This document shows, piece by piece, positions 1 to 6,988 of a stretch of DNA of 9,928 bases. The stretch's first letter is position 1. Every line of letters begins with the position of its first letter. The notes under the pieces were generated by a model, which was not told the DNA's origin, searched no databases, and worked only from the letters and a program-made list of their open reading frames with translations. The stretch is from Bacteroidota bacterium (lineage in GTDB: Bacteria > Bacteroidota > Ignavibacteria > UBA10030 > UBA6906): positions 1 through 9,928 of the forward strand of contig DPLS01000225.1 in assembly GCA_003541875.1 (NCBI GenBank). The letters run 5' to 3'. The position numbers were made by a program, and so were the translations under genes.

Positions 1-1410
1 CCCATCCAACCGGCTGATAGCACTGCACTTGAAAAGCCATCGGCCCCAAGCAAAACTCTTGAACAATTGAAGAACCTGGTAAGGATCTTCATCAAAATAC
101 CGTTTCTCGATTACGACAACATTAACTTCACGTTTACCCAGACGAACACCGTGGGCAACAGCGGCGTTGTTGGAAGCACCGGGTTTGTAAATTTCTGGAG
201 GCCATTTCAACCATCTGATATCAAGTATGGTCCTTCGCGTTTGTACCAGTTGGGATTGATTTCTGACCCGAGTGGACACTTGGGGAAGTTCGGTACTCGT
301 TCTACGTTCCCATTTTTTGGCTGGGGTGAAACGGAACCAGGTTTGCGCGCACCCTTGGGTGCGGGGTTGCAGAACACCTTCAGGCAGCAAAATCGCATCG
401 CGGTAAAGACGTCACGTAACTTGTGGGAGGGGGCAAGAATTGACTTTAACTGGAATGTTGGGTGGGCGTACAGCCGGACGCAGAACGTGAATACAGATTC
501 TGTCGGGGTCCCAACGATTCTGAATTCTGCAAGTCAGGGGAATCTCGAGAGGTCATTCCTGAGCTTCCCCGATGTGCTGTTTCTTGGCATCTTCAAGAGC
601 AGCTTGAAGGACGTCAGCAAGAGATATACAGAGCTGAAAAACAACGGCGACTCCACGGTAAGCCAGGACGAGAAAATGGCGCAAGCCTTCGAAGAAGGAT
701 TCGAGGCATTGCCCTTTTTCCGAAAGGTGTTTGGCCAGTACTGGCCCCGGATAAATTGGAGCCTCCGATGGGATGGATTGGAGAGGATCCCATTGTTTGC
801 CGGATTTGCAAGCCGGGTTTCGCTGGAACATAGTTACGCGGCAACCTACTCGCGCCAATACGAAAACCGCCCCGCCGGACTTGGGCAGCCAGGCGTTGAA
901 CGAACAACCGGGCAAAGGAATTCATACGGATTTACGCCTTTGGTGGGAATGAACTTCACATTCAAGGAACTGCTGAAAGGAAGTTTTGGGTCGGTTCTCA
1001 GGTACAATTCCAGCACCTCGTACGATCTCGCAACTTCGTCAAAGAACATCGTCGAACAGCTATCCCGGGAAATCTCGATCACGCTGAACTATAGCCGGCG
1101 TGGATTCGAGATACCGTTCTTTGGCCTCTCGCTGAACAACGATCTTGATCTCAGCGCGTCCTATTCTCTCACGAAGAACTCACGCAAGACCTATGACGTA
1201 ACGACGCTTGACGTGAACACAAACGGGACGCCGCTTGAGGGTTCTACCAGAACGGTCATTGAGCCACGCATAAAGTATGTGCTCAGCTCACGCGTCACTG
1301 CGTCGATCTACTACAGGTACACCAAAATTGCCCCTGATGATTCGGGGTCGCGCATTCCCGGCAGCACGGTGAATGAGGCCGGGCTGGATATTCATATTGC
1401 CATCCAGTAG
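1..1410 (+). CDS. sprA: SprA, T9SS outer-membrane translocon (C-terminal part, 5' end outside window)
   Basis: The frame is open from base 1, so this is the last 469 residues of a longer protein; the family is usually over 2,000 residues. SprA (Sov in Porphyromonas) forms the very large outer-membrane barrel through which T9SS cargo leaves the cell. The visible part is a series of alternating polar/aromatic beta-strands, as in an outer-membrane barrel, with SprA-like blocks: PRINWSLRWDGLERIPLF, a 'FTPLVGMNFTFKELLKG' block, then YNSSTSYDL and SREISITLNY strands. There is no start codon to choose inside the window: the TTG at 67 lies within the open frame and is not a start. The stop is TAG at 1408-1410, with no clear terminator after it. 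The next gene is a PorX-type T9SS regulator, which supports the call. A different large outer-membrane barrel is possible but less likely. Confidence 0.86.
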   Translation, partial: PIQPADSTALEKPSAPSKTLEQLKNLVRIFIKIPFLDYDNINFTFTQTNTVGNSGVVGSTGFVNFWRPFQPSDIKYGPSRLYQLGLISDPSGHLGKFGTRSTFPFFGWGETEPGLRAPLGAGLQNTFRQQNRIAVKTSRNLWEGARIDFNWNVGWAYSRTQNVNTDSVGVPTILNSASQGNLERSFLSFPDVLFLGIFKSSLKDVSKRYTELKNNGDSTVSQDEKMAQAFEEGFEALPFFRKVFGQYWPRINWSLRWDGLERIPLFAGFASRVSLEHSYAATYSRQYENRPAGLGQPGVERTTGQRNSYGFTPLVGMNFTFKELLKGSFGSVLRYNSSTSYDLATSSKNIVEQLSREISITLNYSRRGFEIPFFGLSLNNDLDLSASYSLTKNSRKTYDVTTLDVNTNGTPLEGSTRTVIEPRIKYVLSSRVTASIYYRYTKIAPDDSGSRIPGSTVNEAGLDIHIAIQ

Positions 1411-1495
1411 TTTCGGATCTTTGGTGTGTCAACTGGGACGGTCATGTATCGGTAGCGAAATCTGAGTTCGGGCTGGCAATGCCAAATTCCGTTGT

Positions 1496-1524
1496 TTGAT
1501 TCTCAGGTCTCAATTGGTTATCAT
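1496..1524 (+). promoter_or_regulatory. Candidate sigma70-like promoter of the porX operon
   Basis: TTGATT (1496-1501), a 17-base spacer, then TATCAT (1519-1524). The same arrangement, with an identical -10 hexamer, occurs before the gene at 6989. A start site about seven bases downstream (near 1531) would leave a leader of only about six bases before the porX ATG at 1537. There is no Shine-Dalgarno-like sequence before that ATG. A run of seven T (1524-1530) follows the -10. The assignment rests on sequence only. Confidence 0.45.
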
Positions 1525-1536
1525 TTTTTTGACGTT

Positions 1537-3105
1537 ATGGAAGAGATAAAGGGAAAAATACTGTGGGTGGACGACGAGATCGACCTCCTCCGCCCACACA
1601 TTCGTTTCCTCACCGAGAAGGGCTACGCCGTGGACACTGCGACCAATGGTGAGGATGCGATCACGATGGTGAAGCAAACCGTTTTTGATCTTGTCTTCCT
1701 TGATGAAATGATGGCGGGAATGGGGGGACTACGAACGCTTGCAGAAATCAAGGACTTGCGCCCAAACCTCCCCGTGGTAATGATTACCAAGAATGAGGAA
1801 GAGTCGTTGATGGAGGAGGCAATCGGCGTGAAGATCAGCGACTACTTGATCAAACCGGTGAATCCGAGTCAAGTGCTACTGGCCTGCAAGAAATTTCTCG
1901 AAGGCAGGAAAATCACGGGTGCCGCAGTTTCCAAGGACTATATTCAGGAGTTCAATCAGATCTCTGTGGCGTTGATGAACGACCTTGACCACAATCAGTG
2001 GATTGACATCTACGCACGACTCGTGTCGTGGTCATCTGAGATGGATGATCACCCCGAACTGGGCTTGAAGCAGACCCTGGTCGACCAGTTCAGAGAATGC
2101 AATCTTGCCTTTGGCAAGTACGTTGAGCGAAACTACAGGGATTGGATTGAGCGTTCGGATAACCGGCCGGCGCTGTCTCCCGAAGTTGTCGACCGATTTC
2201 TGATCCCGGAATTGAATACAGGCAAGTCGGTTATCTTTTTTGTGATTGATTGTCTGCGGCTTGACCAGTGGTTGATAATGGAGAGCTTGCTGCACGACTA
2301 TTTTGAAATCTCCAAGCAATTCTACTTCAGCATCCTGCCCACAGCAACACCCTATTCCCGCAACGCGATATTCAGTGGTTCATGGCCCAGCGACGTGGAG
2401 CTCCGCCATCCCGAGTTGTGGGAAAAGAGTGAGGATGATGAGAGTAGCCGGAACAGATACGAGCGACAATTTCTTGACAAACTGCTCGAGCGGCGAAAAA
2501 TCATCCTGAAGCCCGAGCCAAAGTACGTCAAGATTCTCGACGCAGAATTTGGAAGAGGTATTGAACACAACATCAACTCCTATGCGCAGACGAAACTGAC
2601 GTCGATCGTCGTGAATTTTGTCGATATGCTTGCCCACGGCAGGTCGGATTCCTCGCTCCTCAAGGAGATCGCCCCCGATGAATCGGCGTATCGTTCGCTC
2701 ACAAAATCCTGGTTCGTCCACTCTTCGTTGTTTGGCATGTTGCGCACGTTGTCGAAGAACAAGAACGTGACAGTGCTGCTGACGACAGATCATGGCAGCA
2801 TCCGCAGTTTGCGGGGATCGAAAGTGCTTGGTGACCGCGAAGCCTCCACCAACCTCCGGTACAAATACGGTCGTAATCTGAAAGCAGAAGAGAAGGCCGC
2901 GATCTTTGTGAAGAACCCCGCTGACTTCAAGCTGCCAAAGCGCGGTGTGGCGGGAAACTACATCATTGCCAAGGAAGACTACTACTTTGTTTATCCGACG
3001 GATTATCACAAGTATTTGAACCAGTACCGTGACAGCTTCCAGCATGGGGGTGTCTCACTGGAGGAAATGATCCTCCCAGTCATCAAACTTGAACCTAAGG
3101 GATGA
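1537..3105 (+). CDS. porX: PorX-type response regulator with PglZ (alkaline-phosphatase-like) domain
   Basis: 522 residues, close to the usual PorX length. Residues 1-115 are a receiver domain: acidic pair D12/D13, phospho-acceptor D56 (in FLDEMM), T84 and K106. The rest, after a helical linker, is a PglZ domain of the alkaline-phosphatase superfamily. Candidate metal and catalytic residues are in place: D238 (FVIDCLRLDQW), the PTAT motif with T269/T271 (nucleophile-type threonine), D418-H419 (TTDHGSIR) and H503 (FQHGG). In Porphyromonas, PorX pairs with the PorY kinase, controls T9SS genes together with SigP, and its PglZ domain is a zinc phosphodiesterase acting on oligonucleotides. All signature residues are present, so the same type of activity is likely here. 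I chose the ATG at 1537; the TTG at 1492 would add 15 unsupported residues and lies just before the candidate promoter. The stop overlaps the tsaE start by four bases. Confidence 0.93.
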   Translation: MEEIKGKILWVDDEIDLLRPHIRFLTEKGYAVDTATNGEDAITMVKQTVFDLVFLDEMMAGMGGLRTLAEIKDLRPNLPVVMITKNEEESLMEEAIGVKISDYLIKPVNPSQVLLACKKFLEGRKITGAAVSKDYIQEFNQISVALMNDLDHNQWIDIYARLVSWSSEMDDHPELGLKQTLVDQFRECNLAFGKYVERNYRDWIERSDNRPALSPEVVDRFLIPELNTGKSVIFFVIDCLRLDQWLIMESLLHDYFEISKQFYFSILPTATPYSRNAIFSGSWPSDVELRHPELWEKSEDDESSRNRYERQFLDKLLERRKIILKPEPKYVKILDAEFGRGIEHNINSYAQTKLTSIVVNFVDMLAHGRSDSSLLKEIAPDESAYRSLTKSWFVHSSLFGMLRTLSKNKNVTVLLTTDHGSIRSLRGSKVLGDREASTNLRYKYGRNLKAEEKAAIFVKNPADFKLPKRGVAGNYIIAKEDYYFVYPTDYHKYLNQYRDSFQHGGVSLEEMILPVIKLEPKG

Positions 3106-3560
3106 CATCACTCCGATCTCATTCTGCCGAAGAGACGATGCGTTTCGGCAACACGTTTGCATTGTCGCTGAAACGTGGCGACGTTGTTGCGTTCATCGGT
3201 GAGCTTGGTTCGGGCAAGACGCACTTCATCTCCGGTGTGTGTGCTGGCCTCGGCGCTCATGGGCATATCTCAAGCCCGACGTTCACGATTATCAATGAGT
3301 ATCCGGCGGATGGTTTCAGTGTCGTCCATATCGATCTATATCGCATTGTATCTCGTGCCGATTTCGCTGAACTTGGAATCGGGGAGTATTTCAATGACCG
3401 GTCTATCTGCCTGATTGAATGGGGAGAGCGCATCATCGACTACCTTCCCGACGAATATGTCAAGGTGAAGTTGACGTATGGAGCGGAGGATAGCGAGCGT
3501 CTCATAACGATAGACCAGGTGCTGAGGGAGTCGAAGAAAGCAAGCGGTGTTGTGGCGTGA
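3102..3560 (+). CDS. tsaE: TsaE, ATPase of the tRNA t6A37 threonylcarbamoyl-transfer complex
   Basis: 152 residues, normal for the family. TsaE is a cytoplasmic P-loop ATPase that works with TsaB and TsaD to attach threonylcarbamoyl to A37 of ANN-decoding tRNAs. Visible motifs are the Walker A GELGSGKT (residues 33-40, K39/T40), SSPTF (57-61), HIDLYR (76-81) and IEWGE (105-109), all family signatures in the right order. The ATG overlaps the porX stop (ATGA, 3102-3105), and the tsaE stop overlaps the GTG start of tsaB (GTGA, 3557-3560), which indicates translational coupling. The direct link to tsaB, its functional partner, strengthens the call. tsaD is not in the window. Confidence 0.95.
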   Translation: MTSLRSHSAEETMRFGNTFALSLKRGDVVAFIGELGSGKTHFISGVCAGLGAHGHISSPTFTIINEYPADGFSVVHIDLYRIVSRADFAELGIGEYFNDRSICLIEWGERIIDYLPDEYVKVKLTYGAEDSERLITIDQVLRESKKASGVVA

Positions 3561-4249
3561 GAGTCCTGGCAATCGAAACTGCGACGAGCGTGTGTGCGGC
3601 AGCTGTCGTGAACGAGGGTGCCGTTATCAGTGAGGCCTCGCTCAATGAGAGATACGTGCATGCCGAGAAGCTCATGACACAGGTTGACGCCGTACTTGAA
3701 CAGGCCGGCTTGGTGTTGAATCAACTTGATGGAATCGCGGTTTCTATAGGACCAGGCTCGTTCACGGGTTTGCGGATTGGTCTGAGTGTCGCCAAGGGAC
3801 TTGCGTATGCAGCGGGGTTGCATATCATCCCCGTCCCCACGCTCCAAGCACTCGCCCAAAGAGTTGTAGATGCTCAGGTTGTACTTCCCGGAGAGCGTAT
3901 TTTGGCGGCGCTTGATGCTCGAAGAGATGAAGTCTACGCGGAGTTCTTCGGAGTGAAGGATGGTTATGCTGAGTCACTGGGGAAACCGAGTGACGTATCG
4001 GTGGCGACTTTAATGAATGACCTCTCCGCCGGTACGGTCGTCGTGACGGGTGATGCGCGCTCCAAGCTGCAACCTGCGCCGAAGCGCGAAGGCTTTCAGT
4101 GGAAGTTCGTTGCAGACGATCTTGCGCGATGCAGTGCAGGGTCTGTAGGATTGCTCGGAGTATCTTTGATGGCGCGGGGTGAAGTTGTGGGTGCGGCGAC
4201 CTTGGAACCGCTCTACATCAAAGAATTCTTCTTCAGGCAACACTCATAG
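3557..4249 (+). CDS. tsaB: TsaB, partner of TsaD in tRNA t6A37 synthesis
   Basis: 230 residues, typical of bacterial TsaB. This is an ASKHA-fold protein without its own catalytic role that dimerises with TsaD in the t6A complex. The N-terminus MRVLAIETATSVCAAAV is the usual phosphate-1-type strand. Residues 32-40 (RYVHAEKLM) correspond to the HSEKLM region, and GPGSFTGLRIGL (from residue 65) is the strongest family motif. The start is GTG at 3557, fixed by its four-base overlap with the tsaE stop and by the motif beginning at residue 2. It ends 11 bases before accD. Past about residue 100 the sequence is less conserved, as usual for TsaB, with no frame damage. Confidence 0.95.
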   Translation: MRVLAIETATSVCAAAVVNEGAVISEASLNERYVHAEKLMTQVDAVLEQAGLVLNQLDGIAVSIGPGSFTGLRIGLSVAKGLAYAAGLHIIPVPTLQALAQRVVDAQVVLPGERILAALDARRDEVYAEFFGVKDGYAESLGKPSDVSVATLMNDLSAGTVVVTGDARSKLQPAPKREGFQWKFVADDLARCSAGSVGLLGVSLMARGEVVGAATLEPLYIKEFFFRQHS

Positions 4250-4260
4250 AGAGGGACACC

Positions 4261-5103
4261 ATGGCCTGGTTCAGGCGTTCAAAAGAGAAGATATCTTCAG
4301 AAACGCAGAAAAAGGAAATGCCGGATGGCATGTGGCTGAAGTGCGATGAGTGTGGCGAGATCATCCACAAGAAGGAACTTGAGCAGAATCTCTTCACGTG
4401 CGCCAAGTGCAACCACCACTTCCGGATTGGCAGCAAAGAGTACATCGACATCCTGCTCGATCCCGACTCATTCAAAGAGCACGACCGCAAAATGCGCTCG
4501 GTCGATCCTTTGAAGTTCAACGATACGAAGCGGTACCGTGATCGCATTCCTGAAGCAATCAAGAAGACAGGATTGTATGATGCCGTACGTTGGGGGACTG
4601 GTACAATCAACAAGCACCCTGTTGTTCTGGCGGCGATGGACTTCAAGTTTATCGGGGGCAGCATGGGAGCAGTGGTGGGTGAGAAAATTGGTCGCGCAAT
4701 CGACCGAGCCTGGAAGTCAAAGCACCCTCTGCTCATTGTCTCGTCGAGTGGCGGTGCCCGCATGATGGAGGGAGCGATCTCGCTGATGCAACTTGCGAAG
4801 ACGAGTGCCAAACTTGCCCGGCTTGCTGATGCAGGAGTTCCGTATATCTCTGTGCTGACTGACCCGACGACCGGTGGAGTAACTGCCAGCTATGCCATGC
4901 TTGGTGATGTACACATTGCCGAACCCGGTGCGTTGATCGGCTTTGCCGGTCCCCGCGTCATCAAGCAGACCATAGGCAAGGATCTTCCGCAGGGGTTTCA
5001 ACGCGCGGAATTCCTGTTAGAACATGGCTTCGTCGATCAGGTAGTGCATCGCAAAGAGTTGAAGAATTCCATCTCCCGATTTATCTCCCTTCTTACGAAC
5101 TAG
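4261..5103 (+). CDS. accD: Acetyl-CoA carboxylase carboxyltransferase beta subunit
   Basis: 280 residues, the normal length. With AccA it transfers the carboxyl group from carboxybiotin to acetyl-CoA, giving malonyl-CoA for fatty-acid synthesis. An N-terminal zinc ribbon is complete: C28, C31, C47 and C50 (CDEC and CAKC pairs). The crotonase-fold core carries SSSGGARM (from residue 161) and TDPTTGGVTASY (from residue 200), whose paired glycines line the acyl-CoA/oxyanion site. FAGPRVIKQT and the LPQGFQRAEFLLEHG segment near the C-terminus are also typical. The start is ATG at 4261, preceded by the purine-rich GAGGGA (4251-4256). accA is not seen, so the subunits are not fused. After the stop comes a decayed arginase fragment rather than another intact gene. 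Confidence 0.97.
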   Translation: MAWFRRSKEKISSETQKKEMPDGMWLKCDECGEIIHKKELEQNLFTCAKCNHHFRIGSKEYIDILLDPDSFKEHDRKMRSVDPLKFNDTKRYRDRIPEAIKKTGLYDAVRWGTGTINKHPVVLAAMDFKFIGGSMGAVVGEKIGRAIDRAWKSKHPLLIVSSSGGARMMEGAISLMQLAKTSAKLARLADAGVPYISVLTDPTTGGVTASYAMLGDVHIAEPGALIGFAGPRVIKQTIGKDLPQGFQRAEFLLEHGFVDQVVHRKELKNSISRFISLLTN

Positions 5104-5127
5104 CTATTACTCTGACCTGAAAGGAAC

Positions 5128-5315
5128 GTAATCGCGATCGAAGTTCCGATGGACATCGGGTCTGGCCGGCGGGGGATTGATATCGGGCCACCGCAATCCG
5201 GATCGCAAGCATTACTGAGCATCTGAGAGGACTCGGCCATAAGGTCTTTGACGAACGTGACATTGACGTCAGCATCATCAAAGAGCACCTTCCCTTTGGG
5301 AGGAAGGGCCGCTAA
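5128..5315 (+). pseudogene. rocF: Arginase N-terminal relic (frameshifted and truncated)
   Basis: Between accD and panC, two reading frames together spell about 60 residues of an arginase N-terminus. Frame 1, from about 5128, reads IAIEVPMDIGSGRRGIDIGP and then hits TGA at 5224. Shifting frame at about 5191 restores AIRIASITEHLRGLGHKVFD and on to KEHLPFG before TAA at 5313. The arginase family begins with a GVP(M/L)DLG-x-GRRGVDMGPSAIR block, so the match runs across the break, and a one-base loss in the codon after GP explains it. No normal start codon is visible: AAAGGAA (5119-5125) could be the old ribosome site, but the codons after it are GTA and ATC. The catalytic part of arginase (GGDHS and the metal aspartates, about 240 residues) is absent. 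It is a dead fragment, or one end of a deletion. Moderate confidence, because the match is short. Confidence 0.75.
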
Positions 5316-5321
5316 TCAATC

Positions 5322-6170
5322 ATGGAAGCTGTCATCAAAGATATCGCGGAAATGCAGCGGACTGCTGAGCGTCTCCGCAATCAAGGGAGGCGCATCGGTG
5401 TCGTCCCGACAATGGGCTGTCTGCATCAGGGACATCTGAAACTCCTTGAGGTAGCGCGGAAACACGCCGATGTTGTGATCACCTCCATCTTTGTCAATCC
5501 CACACAGTTCGGCCCAACCGAAGACTTCACCCGTTACCCTCGTGATCTTGGCCGCGACACACAACTAGCTTCGGCCGCGGGAACGGACTATGTGTTCGCA
5601 CCAGAGACGGAATCAATGTACCCTCCCGGCTACCATACGTATATTGAAGTGGAACGGCTTACAGAAATGCTCGAAGGGAAATCACGTCCGGGACATTTCC
5701 GGGGTGTGACCACGGTCGTGGGAAAGATCTTTAGCATCACAAAGCCCGCCGTTGCTGTTTTCGGACAGAAAGACGCGCAGCAGGTCGCAGTCGTTCGACA
5801 GATGATACGAGACATGAATTTCGACATTGAGTTGGTCGTCTGCCCGATTGTGCGCGAGCCGGATGGTTTGGCGATGAGTTCGCGCAATGTCTATCTTTCA
5901 AAGGAGCAGCGCTCCCAGGCACCTGTGTTGTACATGTCGATTGCGCGAGCGGAGGATCTGATTCGGAGTGGCGAGCGCAGTTGTGAGAAAGTGATTGATC
6001 GGATGAAGACATTGATCGCGACAAATTCATCGGGAGTTGTGGATTACATCTCCATCGCTGACAGTACAACACTTGAGGAACTGAACGAGTGCAGGGGAAG
6101 TCTCCTCATCTCGCTCGCTGTACGATTCGGAACCACGCGACTCATTGATAACGCAACCATTACGATTTAG
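5322..6170 (+). CDS. panC: Pantothenate synthetase (pantoate-beta-alanine ligase)
   Basis: 282 residues, the family's usual length. It joins pantoate and beta-alanine using ATP (through pantoyl adenylate), the last step of pantothenate synthesis for coenzyme A. The nucleotidyltransferase motif is PTMGCLHQGH (H35, H38). FVNPTQFGPTEDFTRYPRD, RPGHFRGVTTVVGKIF, FGQKDAQQ (residues 147-154) and the KMSK-like MSSRNVYLS (from residue 185) follow in order. The start is ATG at 5322; an in-frame TAA at 5313-5315 ends the arginase relic and excludes an earlier one. The nearest Shine-Dalgarno-like stretch (AGGAAGG, 5301-5307) lies about 14 bases upstream, farther than usual. panB and panD are not in the window. 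The next gene starts seven bases after the stop. Confidence 0.96.
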   Translation: MEAVIKDIAEMQRTAERLRNQGRRIGVVPTMGCLHQGHLKLLEVARKHADVVITSIFVNPTQFGPTEDFTRYPRDLGRDTQLASAAGTDYVFAPETESMYPPGYHTYIEVERLTEMLEGKSRPGHFRGVTTVVGKIFSITKPAVAVFGQKDAQQVAVVRQMIRDMNFDIELVVCPIVREPDGLAMSSRNVYLSKEQRSQAPVLYMSIARAEDLIRSGERSCEKVIDRMKTLIATNSSGVVDYISIADSTTLEELNECRGSLLISLAVRFGTTRLIDNATITI

Positions 6171-6177
6171 AACGCGA

Positions 6178-6930
6178 ATGAACAAACCGCTTGCAGTAGT
6201 CATCATGGCGGCTGGCAAAGGTACCAGGATGAAGAACCCTGACATGGCCAAGGTGATGTACCAGATCAATGGCAAGCCCATGATCGAGCATGTTGTGGAT
6301 CTTGCCTGCAATCTGCAGGCGCGGGAGACTGTTGTGATTGTGGGGTGGCAGAAGGATTCAGTGATCGAGCATTTGGTCGCAACCAGCAAAGGGGTGAAGT
6401 GTGTGGAGCAATCACCTCAGCTTGGGACGGGCCATGCTGTGATGCAAGCGGAACTGCCGCTGCGCGACTTTAACGGAGATGTGCTCGTTCTCTCGGGAGA
6501 TGTTCCTATGCTGCGGACTGCGACGGTGAATGAACTGCTGGAAATCCACGAGCAACAGCACGCCTCAGCAACAGTGTTGACTGCCGTTCTTGAGGATGCT
6601 TCAGGATATGGTCGGATCGTGCGGAACAAGGATAGTGATGTGGTTGGAATCGTTGAACACAAGGATGCCACGGAAGAGCAACGTGCGATCAGGGAAATCA
6701 ACTCCGGTATCTACGTGTTTGAGAAGTCGATGCTCTTCGAAGGGCTTCGGCAGGTCACTCCCAACAACATACAAAAGGAATACTACCTTACCGACGTCTT
6801 TGACTACTTCTGGAAGAAGAGATGTAAGGTCTCTGCGATTGCAGCGAAGAACCCCCAAGAGATTCAAGGAATAAACACCGTGCAGCAACTTGAGGAGGCA
6901 CGAATCCTAATGGCAGCACCTTCAAGTTGA
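6178..6930 (+). CDS. glmU: GlmU-type UDP-GlcNAc pyrophosphorylase domain protein (no acetyltransferase half)
   Basis: 250 residues, matching only the N-terminal uridylyltransferase half of GlmU (about 450 residues when bifunctional). It should make UDP-GlcNAc from UTP and GlcNAc-1-phosphate for peptidoglycan and surface polysaccharide. Motifs: the nucleotide-binding MAAGKGTRM (residues 10-18, lysine at 14), K25, QLGTGHAV (81-88), the metal-binding LSGDVPM (D108), GYGRIVR, VEHKDATEEQ, REINSGIYVF and NIQKEYYLTDVF. The usual PKV before GKPM is AKV here. There are no hexapeptide repeats, and the frame closes at 6930, so the acetyltransferase step must be encoded elsewhere. I start it at ATG 6178, where homology begins seven bases after panC; the TTG at 6145 lies inside panC. 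Substrate is inferred; related sugar-1-phosphate uridylyltransferases are possible. Confidence 0.88.
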   Translation: MNKPLAVVIMAAGKGTRMKNPDMAKVMYQINGKPMIEHVVDLACNLQARETVVIVGWQKDSVIEHLVATSKGVKCVEQSPQLGTGHAVMQAELPLRDFNGDVLVLSGDVPMLRTATVNELLEIHEQQHASATVLTAVLEDASGYGRIVRNKDSDVVGIVEHKDATEEQRAIREINSGIYVFEKSMLFEGLRQVTPNNIQKEYYLTDVFDYFWKKRCKVSAIAAKNPQEIQGINTVQQLEEARILMAAPSS

Positions 6931-6955
6931 CAATATATGGTGATTTACTTATCAT
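6927..6955 (+). promoter_or_regulatory. Candidate sigma70-like promoter for the exported-protein gene
   Basis: TTGACA (6927-6932, a perfect -35 consensus overlapping the glmU stop codon), a 17-base spacer, then TATCAT (6950-6955, five of six bases of TATAAT). A start near 6962 would give a leader of about 27 bases before ATG 6989, with room for the AAGGAG ribosome site. It shares TTGA-N18-TTATCATT with the site before porX. Confidence 0.65.
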
Positions 6956-6976
6956 TCAGCAGGAACCGGAGCGTTG

Positions 6977-6982
6977 AAGGAG
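6977..6982 (+). promoter_or_regulatory. Shine-Dalgarno site deciding the start at 6989
   Basis: AAGGAG six bases before ATG 6989. It rules against the in-frame TTG at 6974, which lies upstream of it, and it places the signal peptide at the very N-terminus. Confidence 0.8.
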
Positions 6983-6988
6983 AATTCC

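Noticed and set aside
67..69. TTG as a start for the first gene
   Set aside because: The frame is open back to base 1 with no stop, and the homologous protein is far longer, so this is an internal codon.
1411..1495. Terminator after sprA (TGGCA-A-TGCCA near 1474-1486, TTTCG/CGAAA farther apart)
   Set aside because: The palindrome leaves a three-base loop and a four-pair stem with no T-run; the other pair is five bases over a long loop. Nothing convincing.
1492..1536. TTG 1492 as the porX start
   Set aside because: The 15 added residues do not resemble the receiver-domain N-terminus, and the stretch holds the candidate promoter. ATG 1537 fits the family.
2380..3045. 221-codon open frame on the minus strand
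   Set aside because: It lies wholly opposite the PglZ domain of porX, whose motifs are intact. It is a shadow frame with no recognisable protein.
4233..4811. 192-codon open frame on the minus strand
   Set aside because: It lies opposite accD, including the zinc-ribbon cysteines, and has no recognisable domain.
5128..5315. Programmed frameshift making a functional small protein
   Set aside because: The combined product would stop after about 60 residues, without any arginase catalytic residue, and no slippery sequence or normal start is seen. Decay is simpler.
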